Source of the DNA: Pseudaquabacterium pictum
GTDB taxonomy: Bacteria; Pseudomonadota; Gammaproteobacteria; Burkholderiales; Burkholderiaceae_C
Direction: 5' to 3'
Assembly (NCBI RefSeq): GCF_005403045.1
Contig: NZ_BJCL01000001.1
Span: forward strand, 829,578-893,577
DNA: 64,000 nucleotides
Positions 53,464 to 62,216 of this stretch are shown piece by piece (positions within the stretch are counted from its first letter, which is position 1; each line of letters opens with the position of its first letter). A program made the translations under genes and the position numbers. The notes under the pieces are model-generated. The model ran no database searches, was not told the origin of the DNA, and worked only from the letters and a program-made list of their open reading frames with translations.

Positions 53464-54051
53464 CTATTTGAGGCGCGCGGCCGCCTCAGCCACGGCCTTC
53501 AACAGCTTCTTCAGCGCGTCCTCGGCAGCCCGCTTGGCCGCCAGGGAGTGGTCCGACTTGAACTCGTCGAACTCGGCACGGCCCTCGCCCTGCACCCGCA
53601 CCTGCGTCACCGGCTTGTTCTGCAGATCGTTGAAGCTCAGGTTCAGCTCGACGGTGAACACCGTGGGTGGCCACGTCACGATGCTGGGGGAGAACGATGT
53701 CGTGCTGACGACCGGGACGACCAGAACGTTGACACCTTCGGCAGCGATCTTCGGATCACTCGGGCCGCTAACGCGTGCCACGTTGGCGAAGGTTTCGGAC
53801 AGCACCGTGTACAGGCCGCCCTCCAGGTCGCGGTACGGCAGGTAGCTGACCTTGTCGCCGCCGCCGCCGGGCGTCACGACTTCCTGCTTGCGCTGGTCGT
53901 CGGTGACCACCAGGCCCACCTTGCGGTCGACCTTGACCTGGCCCGAGCCCATCAAGCGCGAGGCGTCGGTCGACAGGCTGATCGGATGGGCACAGCCGGT
54001 GAGTGCGGCCACCGCCAGCACTGCGGCACCCCAAAGCATTTGTCGGATCAT
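53464..54051 (-). CDS. Small lipoprotein, third gene of a lipoprotein operon
   Basis: This 195-residue protein has a lipoprotein signal ending ALTGC. After the lipid Cys it contains beta-rich text (QVKVDRKVGLVVTDDQ) and ends in a helix with EFKSDHSLAAKRAAEDALKKLL. The overall style recalls CsgG/YajG-like small lipoproteins but I do not recognise the family. The ATG at 54051 has AGGGGG upstream and is 14 nt after the preceding lipoprotein gene. Codon use matches the chromosome. Confidence 0.75.
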   Translation of the reverse strand: MIRQMLWGAAVLAVAALTGCAHPISLSTDASRLMGSGQVKVDRKVGLVVTDDQRKQEVVTPGGGGDKVSYLPYRDLEGGLYTVLSETFANVARVSGPSDPKIAAEGVNVLVVPVVSTTSFSPSIVTWPPTVFTVELNLSFNDLQNKPVTQVRVQGEGRAEFDEFKSDHSLAAKRAAEDALKKLLKAVAEAAARLK

Positions 54052-54065
54052 GTCAGGCCCCCTGC

Positions 54066-54650
54066 TCAACGGATCGCTGCCTGGAAGCGGGCGTCAGCAA
54101 ACAGCGTGGTCAGCAGTTTCTGCACCAGCACCGGGTACTGCTGCTGCGCCTTCGGAATCGCAACCGCACCGACGAACGAAGAGTCCCAGCTGTCGCTGGC
54201 GCGCAGCACGCTGTTGTAGCGTTCCTCGTTGCCGCGCAACACGATGAAGCGCACTTCGATCTCGCCACTGTTGGTCGAGAAGCCGCCAGCGGCGATGTCG
54301 TTCTTCAGCAATTCGCCGCGCACGTCGATGCCGGCATCCGGCTTGAACTTGCCGGCCAGCACCAGTTCCTGGCGCAGGGCATCGGCCAGGTAGGCGGCGT
54401 AGTCGCCACCGACCGGCGACTGCATGGGGTTGCCACGCAGGCTGATGCTGCTGGCGCCTTCCGCGCCGGACTTCACCTGGAACGTGCCGACCTTGATCGG
54501 TTGCGGATTCAGCTTCTTGATCTGCTCGACATTGGCGATCGAGGGCTGATAGACCGCTGCCTGGATCGCACAGCCGCTGGCGAGTGCGGCAGTGACCAGC
54601 ATGGCTGCCAGCGTCGCGGTGCGCTGCCAGCGCGTGATCATGGAATTCAT
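54066..54650 (-). CDS. Small lipoprotein, second gene of the operon
   Basis: This 194-residue protein has a signal peptide ending ALASGC and a mixed alpha/beta body (YAAYLADALRQELVLAGKF, EIEVRFIVLRGNEERYNS, VLVQKLLTTLFADARF). The layout, a helix followed by strands and a terminal helix, resembles envelope lipoproteins of the YajG/ABC-auxiliary type, but I cannot name the family. It starts at the base after the first lipoprotein gene ends, so all three must be co-expressed. A second ATG 9 nt in is also possible. Confidence 0.75.
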   Translation of the reverse strand: MNSMITRWQRTATLAAMLVTAALASGCAIQAAVYQPSIANVEQIKKLNPQPIKVGTFQVKSGAEGASSISLRGNPMQSPVGGDYAAYLADALRQELVLAGKFKPDAGIDVRGELLKNDIAAGGFSTNSGEIEVRFIVLRGNEERYNSVLRASDSWDSSFVGAVAIPKAQQQYPVLVQKLLTTLFADARFQAAIR

Positions 54651-55130
54651 CTACTTCTTCTCCGTGGTGGTGGGGACAGGGGACGGCTCCGTGCTGCGCA
54701 CGGGTTGGCCTGGTCGCTCATCGTTGCGGTCGATCACCAGGGTCTTGCCGAACACCAGTTGCATCCAGGTGGGATAGGTGTAGGCCGTGCCCTTGCTGTG
54801 GTCGATGATGGCGCCGATGCCGCCACCGATGAGGATGTTGCCGGCCATGCCGGCATTGGCCCGCGAGATCGCCCGTGCCACGGCATCTGGGTTGTCCGGG
54901 TGCCGGCAGACGATGTCCAGGTCCTTGTTGGACCGGCGGACCTGGCTGGTCTCGCCCGACCGCACCAGCGTGCTGCCGTAGTCGTTGGTCAGCCGGCACT
55001 CCGCGCCAGCGATGGCCTGGCCCTGCTGGGTCAGCGTTTCCAACCGGACCGGGTGAGTCGTCTCGTTGACGAACGTCGCGCAACCGGTGGTGGCCAGCAC
55101 GGTGGCGCTGGCGATGATGGCTCTCAACAA
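54651..55130 (-). CDS. Small lipoprotein, first gene of the operon
   Basis: This 159-residue protein has a short signal ending ATTGC. Body features are AECRLTNDYGS, DLDIVCRHPDNPDAV, a glycine-rich hydrophobic patch (AGNILIGGGIGAIID) and AYTYPTWMQLVFGKTLVIDR. This pattern, two cysteines, a glycine zipper and a YPxW motif, occurs in small PEGA-like lipoproteins of many proteobacteria. The start is TTG 55130 or 55127 with GGGAG upstream; no ATG is available. It heads the operon; the 216-nt region before it is shared with divergent DUF924. Confidence 0.72.
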   Translation of the reverse strand: MLRAIIASATVLATTGCATFVNETTHPVRLETLTQQGQAIAGAECRLTNDYGSTLVRSGETSQVRRSNKDLDIVCRHPDNPDAVARAISRANAGMAGNILIGGGIGAIIDHSKGTAYTYPTWMQLVFGKTLVIDRNDERPGQPVRSTEPSPVPTTTEKK

Positions 55131-55346
55131 GACACTCCCCTGTTTCTCTTTCTGGCGGTCAACTTCCGCCTATGGCCACGATGATAGCGAACCGAAACAG
55201 CCGGATTCGGCAGCAAGCGTCGGCGCCCATGCCGTTGCCGGCCGCCCCGCTGACGCCGCGCGCGCCGGTCTGATGCCATACGCGGGAAAGCCGATTTTGG
55301 CGCTATCGTCGGTCCACCCCGATCGCGCAGCGCGAGGATTTCACCC

Positions 55347-55937
55347 ATGCATACCGACGCCCTGGCCGTGCTCGATTTCTGGTTCGGCCCGCCCGACGAC
55401 CCCGGCCATGCGCAGCCGCGGCCGCAGTGGTTCACCAAGGACGATGCCTTCGACGACCAGATCCGCCAGCGCTTCGGCCCGCTGATCGAGCGCGCCCTGG
55501 TCGGTGACATCGACGACTGGCTGACCCGCCCGGTCGACCCGCTGCCGGCGCTGGCGCGGGTGATCGTGCTCGACCAGTTCACCCGCAACACCTTCCGCGG
55601 CACGGCGCGGGCCTTTGCGGGCGACGACATGGCACTGCAGACGGCCCGCGCTCTGGTGGCCAGCGGCGCCGACCGGGCGCTGACCGGCGTGCAGCGCCAG
55701 TTCGCCTACTTGCCCTTCGAGCATGCGGAAGACCTGTCGCACCAGCGCACCGCCGTGCAGCTGTTCCAGCAGCTGGCCGCAGACGAACCTGCCCGTGCCG
55801 AGCTGGTGGTGTGGGCGCAGAAGCACCTGGACATCGTGGCCCGCTTCGGCCGCTTTCCCCACCGCAATGCGGCGCTGGGCCGCGCCAGCACGGCCGAGGA
55901 AGCCGCCTTTCTGCTGACGCCCGGGTCGGGCTTCTGA
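55347..55937 (+). CDS. DUF924 family protein
   Basis: This 196-residue helical protein resembles DUF924 (TPR-like fold): VLDFWFGPPDDPGH at the start, IVLDQFTRNTFRGTARAFAGD, FAYLPFEHAEDLSHQRTAV and ARFGRFPHRNAALGR. The function is unknown. A short GCGAGGA lies upstream of the ATG. The AraC regulator starts 5 nt after its stop, suggesting one transcript. Confidence 0.92.
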   Translation: MHTDALAVLDFWFGPPDDPGHAQPRPQWFTKDDAFDDQIRQRFGPLIERALVGDIDDWLTRPVDPLPALARVIVLDQFTRNTFRGTARAFAGDDMALQTARALVASGADRALTGVQRQFAYLPFEHAEDLSHQRTAVQLFQQLAADEPARAELVVWAQKHLDIVARFGRFPHRNAALGRASTAEEAAFLLTPGSGF

Positions 55938-55942
55938 CCGCG

Positions 55943-56761
55943 ATGGCCGGCTGGCTGCAGCGCCCGCCGGCCCCGCCGCTGGATGCCTGCGTGACGCGGC
56001 TGTGGACCAGCGCCCGCCCCGCCGGCCTGCCCCACGCCCGCGAGTGGAACCTGCCCACCGGCCTGGCCGATCTGGTGGTGCCGCTGGACCGGACAGCCCT
56101 GCGCCGCTTCCAGGGTGCCGACGATGTCCATGGCCACTGGCTGGCCGGCGGCGTGCTGCAAGGGCCGATGCTGGCGCCCACGCTGCGCGACACCGCCAGC
56201 GCGTCCATCGTGGTCGGCGTGCAGTTCCGACCCGGCGGCCTGCCGGCGCTGCTGGGCTTGCCGGCCGATGCGCTGGCCGGCCGCACGGTGGCGCTGGACG
56301 ACCTGTGGCCCGGCTGGGCGGCTGCGCTGCGCACGCGGGTGGATGCGGCCGGCGCGCTGCACGACCCCGCGGCCCGGCTGCGCTGCCTGGAGCAGGCCCT
56401 GCTGGCCGCCTGCCTGCAGCCAGCCGTGCCCGATCCGCTGGTGGCCTGGGCCTTGCCGCGGTTGCAGGCCGGCGCGGCGGTGGGCGCGCTGCAGCGGCAG
56501 GCGGGCCTCTCGCCCACCACCTTCATCCGGCGCATGCGCGCGGCCTGCGGCCTGGCGCCGGCCGAATTGCGGGCCCTGCAGCGCCTGCAGGCGGCGCTGT
56601 GCGCCGGCCATGCCGGCCTGGCCTGGGCGGAGGTGGCGGCCGACTGCGGCTATGCCGACCAGGCCCATCTGGGCCGCGAGTTCCGTCGACTGACCGGCCA
56701 CACGCCGGGCCAAGTGCGCCGCCTGGGCACGGCCTGGCCATCACACCTGGCCTGCACCTGA
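55943..56761 (+). CDS. AraC family transcriptional regulator
   Basis: This 272-residue regulator has a C-terminal pair of helix-turn-helices: LQRQAGLSPTTFIRRMRAACGL and WAEVAADCGYADQAHLGREFRRLTGHTPGQVRR. The N-terminal domain starts with an AraC-type sensory fold (LVVPLDRTALRRFQG, GVQFRPGGLPALLGLP). It follows DUF924 directly and precedes a VOC gene by 100 nt. Its ligand and targets are unknown. Confidence 0.88.
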   Translation: MAGWLQRPPAPPLDACVTRLWTSARPAGLPHAREWNLPTGLADLVVPLDRTALRRFQGADDVHGHWLAGGVLQGPMLAPTLRDTASASIVVGVQFRPGGLPALLGLPADALAGRTVALDDLWPGWAAALRTRVDAAGALHDPAARLRCLEQALLAACLQPAVPDPLVAWALPRLQAGAAVGALQRQAGLSPTTFIRRMRAACGLAPAELRALQRLQAALCAGHAGLAWAEVAADCGYADQAHLGREFRRLTGHTPGQVRRLGTAWPSHLACT

Positions 56762-56861
56762 GCAGGCCAGCCGCCACGTCAGCCTGGAAATTCCTTCCAG
56801 ACAGCCACGGCCGCAGCCGCTAAGGTGGCGCCACCGCTGACCCCTGACGGAGCCTGCCGCG

Positions 56862-57305
56862 ATGATCCACGAAGCCTTTCCCTACCTGCGCGTGAACGGC
56901 GCAGCCGCTGCCATCGACTTCTACACCCGGGCCTTCGGCGCGGTGGAGAAGTTCCGCCTGGTCGAGCCCTCGGGCCGCATCGGCCATGCCGAGCTGCAGC
57001 TGGGTCCGGTCGTGCTGATGCTCAGCGAGGCGTTTCCCGAGTACGGCCTGTTGGCGCCCGGCGGCAACCACACGCTGGGCGCGTCCGTCCACCTGCACGT
57101 GGACGATGCCGATACCTGGGCGGCACGCGCCGTGGCCGCAGGTGCGGTGCTGGAGTCACCGATGAGCGACCAGTTCTATGGTGAGCGCAGTGGCCGGCTG
57201 CGCGACCCCTTCGGCCACCAGTGGCTGCTGGGCCATGCCATCGAGACGGTGACGCCCGAGGAGATGCAGCGCCGCTACACCGCGCTGTTCGACCCGCCGG
57301 CCTGA
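56862..57305 (+). CDS. VOC family (glyoxalase-like) protein
   Basis: This 147-residue protein has two beta-alpha-beta-beta-beta modules: YLRVNGAAAAIDFYTRAFGA and ASVHLHVDDADTWAARAVAAGA, then RDPFGHQWLLGHAIETV. The style is that of PhnB/VOC-type proteins, some of which are annotated as glyoxalase or antibiotic-resistance-like. The metal ligands are not certain. GGAG precedes the ATG. The substrate is unknown. Confidence 0.88.
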   Translation: MIHEAFPYLRVNGAAAAIDFYTRAFGAVEKFRLVEPSGRIGHAELQLGPVVLMLSEAFPEYGLLAPGGNHTLGASVHLHVDDADTWAARAVAAGAVLESPMSDQFYGERSGRLRDPFGHQWLLGHAIETVTPEEMQRRYTALFDPPA

Positions 57306-57420
57306 ACCGGCTGTGTGCGCTGGCGGACGGACAAGCCCGCACCCAGCTGCCGACACTCCGCCATGGTCCCCCGAGCCGCCGGCATCCGCCGGCAGCCGAC
57401 GGGACTGCACCGGAGAACCC

Positions 57421-57786
57421 ATGAAGACAGCACTGCTCGCACTCGGCGCCCTGGTCATGTTCAGCGGCATGCCCGCCGTGGCCCAAGAGGCAGCACCCAA
57501 GACCCGCGCCGCCGTGCGGGCCGAAGCGGCCTCCGCGGTGAAGGACGGCACCATCGACAACGGCGAGGTCACCAAGCCCGCGGCGCCGATGAAGTCGACG
57601 AAGAACCGCGCCGAGGTCCGGCGTGAAGCGGCTGCAGCCGAGAAGGCCGGCACCCTGGTCAAGGGCGAAGGCCCCGGCGCTGCGGCCTCACGCCCCAACC
57701 AGGGCAGCCGCGCCGCGGTGCGCGCCGAGGCCGCCTCGGCCGTCAAGAGCGGCCAGATCGGCAAGGGCCCCGACGTCAAGAAGTGA
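57421..57786 (+). CDS. Exported DUF4148-like repeat protein
   Basis: This 121-residue protein has a signal peptide (LLALGALVMFSGMPAVAQ) and three copies of an 18-residue helical unit. They are TRAAVRAEAASAVKDGTI, NRAEVRREAAAAEKAGTL and SRAAVRAEAASAVKSGQI. Units one and three are nearly identical. DUF4148 proteins of Burkholderiales have a similar RAxVRAEL... unit. The protein is small, basic and periplasmic; its function is unknown. CGGAGA precedes the ATG at 57421. Confidence 0.82.
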   Translation: MKTALLALGALVMFSGMPAVAQEAAPKTRAAVRAEAASAVKDGTIDNGEVTKPAAPMKSTKNRAEVRREAAAAEKAGTLVKGEGPGAAASRPNQGSRAAVRAEAASAVKSGQIGKGPDVKK

Positions 57787-57787
57787 A

Positions 57788-57803
57788 GCCGGCGGCCGCC
57801 GGC
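57788..57803. terminator. GC palindrome between convergent genes
   Basis: GCCGGCGG/CCGCCGGC is a perfect 16-bp palindrome starting 2 nt after the DUF4148-like stop and 8 nt before the acyl-CoA ligase stop on the opposite strand. It could be a bidirectional terminator but has no T tract. Confidence 0.4.
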
Positions 57804-57810
57804 GTGCGCC

Positions 57811-59535
57811 TCAGGCGCCCGCCTGCTGCTCCTGCAGCAACCGCCACATCACCTTGCCCGAGCCGCTCTTGGGCAGCGCCTCGGCAAACTCCACGATGCG
57901 CGGCACCTTGTAGGCCGCCATGTGGTCGCGGGCCCAGGCGATGATGTCCTCGGGCTGCGCCGTGGCGCGGGCCTCGGCCCGCAGCACGACCACGGCCTTC
58001 ACCGTCTCGCCGCGGTAGGCATCGCGGCTGCTGATCACGCAGGCCTCCTGCACCAGCGGGCACTTGAAGAGCATCAGCTCCACCTCGCTGGGCCACACCT
58101 TGAAGCCGCTGGCGTTGATCATGCGCTTGAGCCGGTCGGTGATGAAGAAGTAGCCCTCCTCGTCCATGCGGCCCAGGTCGCCGGTGCGGAAGAAGCGCTT
58201 GCCGTCCAGCTCGATGAAGGCGGCTTGGGTCGCCTCGGGGTGGCCCCAGTAGCCCATGAACACCTGCGGCCCGTGGCTGACGATCTCGCCGGTCTCGCCG
58301 ATGGGCAGCTCGGCCAGGGTGTCGGGGTCGATGATGCGGCTGTCGGTGCCGATCACCGGGATGCCCAGGCACTGCAGCTTGGCCCGCTCCGGCGGATTGC
58401 TGTGGGTGGGCGCAGCGGTCTCGGTCAGGCCGTAGCCTTCGGCGAAGGTGATGCCGAATTCATCGATCAGCCGCTGCGCCACCGCCTGCGGCATGGCCGC
58501 GCCGCCGCCCGACAGGAAGCGCAGGCTGCGCAGGTCGAAGCTGGCGTAGTTCGGGCTGCCGAACAGGTCGATGATCATCGTGGGGATGCAGGTCCAGTGC
58601 GTAACCTGGTGGCGGGCGATCAGCCGGCCCGCCAGCTCGCGGTCCCAGCGCGGCAGGATGACGGCGGTGTTGCCGCCGGCCACCGGCCCCATGCAGCCGT
58701 AGATGAAGCCGGTGATGTGGAACATCGGCACCACGGCCAGCGTCACCGCCTCGGTGGTGCTGCAGCCCCAGATGCCGCCGCACATCACGTTGTGCATCAG
58801 CGTGCGGTGGGTGTGCATGCAGCCCTTGGGCAGACCGGTGGTGCCGCTGGTGTACGGCAGCAGGGCCAGGTCATCGGGCTGGGCGGTGTGCGGGCCGGGG
58901 CGGTGGGCCGGTTGGCGCCCGAAGGCCAGCGCGTCGGCCCAGCGGGTGACGCCGGTGGTGGCGGTGGCCGCGGGCAGCAGGGGATCGGCCTGCAGCCACT
59001 GCAGGATGGCTGGCGACGGCGTCTCGGCCGCGTCCAGCGTGGCCGGCATCGCGTCGGTGAAGCGGGTGGCGACGATGTGGCGCAACTGCTGCGCCGCCGG
59101 CAAGCGGGCATTGGCCTCGGCCACCGCGCCGGCCAGGTCGGCGGTGGTCAGGAACACCACCGTGCCGGGGTCGGTGATGTAGTGGCCCAGCTCGTCGGCC
59201 TTGTTCATCGGGTTGACCGGCACCACCACCGCATCGGCCCGCAGCACCGCATGCACCGCCACCACGAACTGCGGGCAGTTCTGCATCAGCACTGCGACGC
59301 GGTCGCCCTTCTTCACGCCATGAGCCTGCAGCCAGCCGGCCAGCGCCTCGGCCTGGGCATGCAGTTCGGCAAAGCGCAGCGGCTGGCCGAAGAACATGTA
59401 GGCCGGCTTGTCGGGGTAGCGGCGGGCGCTGACCTCGAGGTTGAACCACAGGCTGGTGTCGGGCAGCGGCAGCGTGCGGGGCAGGCGCTTGGGCCAGATG
59501 GCGAGATGGGGCGGACGGATGGCGGTCTGGGTCAT
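57811..59535 (-). CDS. AMP-dependent acyl-CoA synthetase/ligase
   Basis: This 574-residue enzyme activates a carboxylic acid with ATP and CoA. The A3 motif is YTSGTTGLPKG, A5 is YGLTETA, A7 is RTGDLG, A8 is LKRMINASGFKVWPSEVE, and the catalytic lysine lies in PKSGSGKV. It is close to long-chain fatty-acid CoA ligases. The start is ATG 59535, although no clear ribosome-binding site is seen; an open frame reaches 59616. It could serve the same pathway as the CYP153 cluster 50 kb away, but that link is speculative. Confidence 0.9.
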   Translation of the reverse strand: MTQTAIRPPHLAIWPKRLPRTLPLPDTSLWFNLEVSARRYPDKPAYMFFGQPLRFAELHAQAEALAGWLQAHGVKKGDRVAVLMQNCPQFVVAVHAVLRADAVVVPVNPMNKADELGHYITDPGTVVFLTTADLAGAVAEANARLPAAQQLRHIVATRFTDAMPATLDAAETPSPAILQWLQADPLLPAATATTGVTRWADALAFGRQPAHRPGPHTAQPDDLALLPYTSGTTGLPKGCMHTHRTLMHNVMCGGIWGCSTTEAVTLAVVPMFHITGFIYGCMGPVAGGNTAVILPRWDRELAGRLIARHQVTHWTCIPTMIIDLFGSPNYASFDLRSLRFLSGGGAAMPQAVAQRLIDEFGITFAEGYGLTETAAPTHSNPPERAKLQCLGIPVIGTDSRIIDPDTLAELPIGETGEIVSHGPQVFMGYWGHPEATQAAFIELDGKRFFRTGDLGRMDEEGYFFITDRLKRMINASGFKVWPSEVELMLFKCPLVQEACVISSRDAYRGETVKAVVVLRAEARATAQPEDIIAWARDHMAAYKVPRIVEFAEALPKSGSGKVMWRLLQEQQAGA

Positions 59536-59721
59536 GGCGCGGGCGGATGGGCGGACAGGGCGGCAGTTGGCCGCAGGAAGCGGGGAAACCCGAGGGTGTA
59601 CCGCAGCATGCTGCACTGCGGCAAGGGCGGGAACCCGCGGGCTGTCACGGCGGCGACGGCCGGGCCGGCGGCAGCAGCCACGCCGGCTCGGCGCGCATGG
59701 ACGGCCTGGGCGCCGCCGCGG

Positions 59722-60108
59722 TCACTGCCCCGCCGGCGGCTGCCACAGCTCCAGCTTGTTGCCCTCCGGGTCGATCACCCAGCCGAAGCTGCCGTGCTCG
59801 GATGTCTCGACCTTGTCGTCCACCTGCACGCCCTCGGCCCGCAGCGTGGCCAGCAGCGCCTGCAGATCATCGACGCGGTAATTGACCATGAAGGGCGCGG
59901 TGCTGGGCGCGAAGTAGCCGGTGTCGACCGGGAACGGGCTCCACACCGTGGTGCCGACACCGCCCGAATTGTCGTCGCCCTGCCAGCGGAAGGCCGCGCC
60001 ACCCCAAGGCTGGACGTCGATGCCCAGGTGCTGGCGGTACCAGGCGCCCAGCGCTGCCGGATCCTTGGCCTTGAAGAAGACGCCGCCGATGCCGGTGACA
60101 CGTTTCAT
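59722..60108 (-). CDS. VOC family protein
   Basis: This 128-residue glyoxalase-fold protein has GIGGVFFKAKDPAALGAWYRQHLGID and NYRVDDLQALLATLRAEGV, ending FGWVIDPEGNKLELWQP. The glutamate of the last motif and the N-terminal module are typical metal-binding positions. It is the last of a minus-strand series of small accessory genes; a 40-nt gap separates it from a GFA protein. Substrate unknown. Confidence 0.9.
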   Translation of the reverse strand: MKRVTGIGGVFFKAKDPAALGAWYRQHLGIDVQPWGGAAFRWQGDDNSGGVGTTVWSPFPVDTGYFAPSTAPFMVNYRVDDLQALLATLRAEGVQVDDKVETSEHGSFGWVIDPEGNKLELWQPPAGQ

Positions 60109-60148
60109 GTTCGCTCCAGTCGTCAGGAAAGGCCGATGCCCAACGCCG

Positions 60149-60586
60149 TCAGGCCGCGCCGGTGGGCGGCGCGGCCGGCAGAAACGCCTGCTGCGCCGGC
60201 GAGCCGGGCAGCGGCAGCAGATCGGCCACCCACGGCAAGGCCGAGTGCTGCCAGATCTGCACGGCGGGCGTGAGCTGTGCCCGCTGCGTGACGCAGCCCA
60301 GCCGGATGACGACGGATGTCGGGTTCTCTGGCGCCGTGGCCCACAGCGGCGTGGCGCATTCAGGGCAGAACACCTGGGCGCGGCGGTTGCCGCTGTCGGC
60401 CAGCTTCACGTAGCTTTTGGTGGTGCCCGTGACGTGCAGGGTGTCGTACGGCGCGACGGCCACCGCGCGGAACGGCGCGCCCGACAGCACCTGGCAATCG
60501 GCGCAGTGGCAGACCATCACCCGGCCGGGATCGATCAATGCCGTGAAGCGGACCGCACCGCAGTGGCAGGAACCGTCGATGTGCAT
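60149..60586 (-). CDS. GFA (CENP-V) family zinc protein
   Basis: This 145-residue protein has zinc-binding motifs GSCHCGAVRF, VCHCADCQV and CPECATPLWA, the signature of the glutathione-dependent formaldehyde-activating enzyme-like family. GGAG precedes the ATG at 60586. Most family members have no proven enzyme activity. A second, clearly different GFA gene lies 1 kb away. Confidence 0.92.
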   Translation of the reverse strand: MHIDGSCHCGAVRFTALIDPGRVMVCHCADCQVLSGAPFRAVAVAPYDTLHVTGTTKSYVKLADSGNRRAQVFCPECATPLWATAPENPTSVVIRLGCVTQRAQLTPAVQIWQHSALPWVADLLPLPGSPAQQAFLPAAPPTGAA

Positions 60587-60674
60587 GGAGTTCTCCAGGA
60601 TCGGGATGATCGGCGGGATTGTGAGGCCCCCGCCTGTCCACACCAAGACAGCGCCGCGGTGGAGGCCGGCAGTG

Positions 60675-61082
60675 TCACCGGGGCGTGACGGCCCGCTCGA
60701 TCATCTTGTCCTGCAGCGTCATCTCGGGCGCTGCGGCACCGGTCTCCGGCGGCAGCGGCGTCGGCTTGGTGCCAGACACCACATTGACCGTGCCCTGGCC
60801 GAGCTTGGCCTCACGTGTGCCGGGCGGGCAGTGGGTGTTGGTGTAGGTGATCTGGGCGCCGCCAGTGCACTTGCGCAGCACCCCCACCGGCGCGGGCGCG
60901 CCCTTGGGCGGCGCCTTCACCACCGTGGTGGTGTCGCGGATCGAGCCGTTGTCGAAGACGATCGGCTTCGGCCCGGGCCGGGCATCGGCGCCGGCGCGTG
61001 ACAGCGCGGGCGCCAGCAGCTTCCAGCCGACGGCTGCCGCCAGCAGAACCAGGAAACCGATCGCAAGGTGTTTGATGGACAT
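60675..61082 (-). CDS. Single-helix membrane protein, uncharacterised
   Basis: This 135-residue protein has one N-terminal helix (LAIGFLVLLAAAVGWKLL). A hydrophilic periplasmic part follows with two cysteines in RKCTGGAQITYTNTHCPPGT, reminiscent of DUF4124-like envelope proteins. The N-terminus is MSIKHLAIGF. Function unknown; the disulfide-like pair suggests periplasmic location. It lies between a GFA and a membrane protein gene, on the same strand as both. Confidence 0.7.
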   Translation of the reverse strand: MSIKHLAIGFLVLLAAAVGWKLLAPALSRAGADARPGPKPIVFDNGSIRDTTTVVKAPPKGAPAPVGVLRKCTGGAQITYTNTHCPPGTREAKLGQGTVNVVSGTKPTPLPPETGAAAPEMTLQDKMIERAVTPR

Positions 61083-61173
61083 GCCGGAGCTGGAGTCAGG
61101 GCTGGATTCTCACCCGCAGGGGCCCGCAGACCGGGCCCGTCGGCTGGTCACCGACCGATGGCCCGCGCGGGGT

Positions 61174-61581
61174 TCACGCCGCACCCCAGAGCCCAACGCT
61201 TCCAAAGGCATACAGCCCCAGGGCAAACCACATCGGCGCCACCATCAGCACGCCGACCACGCTGGCCACGATCACAGCCCGATCGCCATGCGATGCCCGA
61301 AGCTGGCGGGTCTTGGGCATGCGGTGCTGCAGGACCGCAAACACGACGAAGCCGACGACGAAGAGTTGCCAGAACCCCGCAAACAGGATCGGCACCGCGT
61401 GGATGTGACCGTAGACGCCCAGCAAACCCACGCAGAGCAGCAGGTAGGACACCACCTGCTCGACCCAGGCACCACGCGTGAACTGCGCCATCGGCGTGCG
61501 CCTGGTGCGCATGAACAGCGACGCGAGCAACGTGCCCACCACGTAGACCAGCATCAGCCAGAAGTAGGTGTCGAGGAGCAT
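61174..61581 (-). CDS. Four-helix membrane protein, uncharacterised
   Basis: This 135-residue protein has four hydrophobic segments: YFWLMLVYVVGTLLASLFM, VVSYLLLCVGLLGVYGHI, LFAGFWQLFVVGFVVFAVL and AVIVASVVGVLMVAPMWFA. I do not recognise the family. An ATG with GAGGAG nearby supports the start at 61581. No membrane-transport signature is visible. Confidence 0.75.
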   Translation of the reverse strand: MLLDTYFWLMLVYVVGTLLASLFMRTRRTPMAQFTRGAWVEQVVSYLLLCVGLLGVYGHIHAVPILFAGFWQLFVVGFVVFAVLQHRMPKTRQLRASHGDRAVIVASVVGVLMVAPMWFALGLYAFGSVGLWGAA

Positions 61582-61643
61582 GGCGGCGGGTTGGGTAGGG
61601 CGGGGATGACAGCCGGGCCGCCATGGTGCAGCAGGGGTGCTGT

Positions 61644-62165
61644 TCAGAGGCCGGTTGTGCGTGTGGCCTGGTAGGCCTGAATGGCTGGCAGCAGGGCTTC
61701 GCGTCGTTTCAGGCTGTCAGGCGGCCAGTGGTCGTCGCGCTCATAGTATTCATCCACGGCCGGCGCGCCACCCTGGAGGTTGACCCAAGGCTGCTTGGAC
61801 CGCGTGAAGATGTGGATCTCGGGTGGACAGGCATCCGGGTTGTCGAGCGTGCCCACACGGACAAACTTGGTGACGGGCCCGGCACCGGCATAGTGGCTCC
61901 AGACGGCGACGCGGCAGTGGGGGCAGCGCGCAATTTGCTGCCCCAGCCCACTGTCGGATGGCGTGTCGACCAGTTCCGGCGGCGCGCCGAGATTGACGAC
62001 GCGGTCGCTCTCGATCATGGCGTTGAGCGCGAAGGCCGCGCCGCTTTCTCGCTGGCACCACCGGCAGTGACAGCAGTGGACGAACAGGGGCCTCGTTTCC
62101 ATGCGGTAACGAATGGTCCCGCAATCGCATCCGCCTTCCAAGGGGTATTCAACAGGACTGTGCAT
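61644..62165 (-). CDS. GFA family zinc protein
   Basis: This 173-residue protein has GGCDCGTIRY, HCCHCRWCQRESGAAFALN and RCPHCRVAVWSHY. These are the zinc-binding motifs of the GFA/CENP-V family. It differs from the GFA protein encoded at 60149-60586 by its longer C-terminus (EIHIFTRSKQPWVNLQGGAPAVDEYY). It lies 52 nt downstream of an 86-nt repeat (copy B). Local base composition is lower in GC than in the main part of the window, which suggests a more recent acquisition. Confidence 0.9.
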   Translation of the reverse strand: MHSPVEYPLEGGCDCGTIRYRMETRPLFVHCCHCRWCQRESGAAFALNAMIESDRVVNLGAPPELVDTPSDSGLGQQIARCPHCRVAVWSHYAGAGPVTKFVRVGTLDNPDACPPEIHIFTRSKQPWVNLQGGAPAVDEYYERDDHWPPDSLKRREALLPAIQAYQATRTTGL

Positions 62166-62216
62166 GGTGGGTGGCGCAGACGTCTGCGTCTATCGATGAG
62201 AACAACTGCAGACCTG

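Noticed and set aside
218..60273. Very long open frames antisense to clear genes, for example 7812-9995, 10050-12200, 18648-21419 and 47330-50611
   Set aside because: High GC makes stop codons rare in every frame. These translations are low-complexity Arg/Ala/Gly/His/Gln text without recognisable domains and lie entirely opposite well-identified genes.
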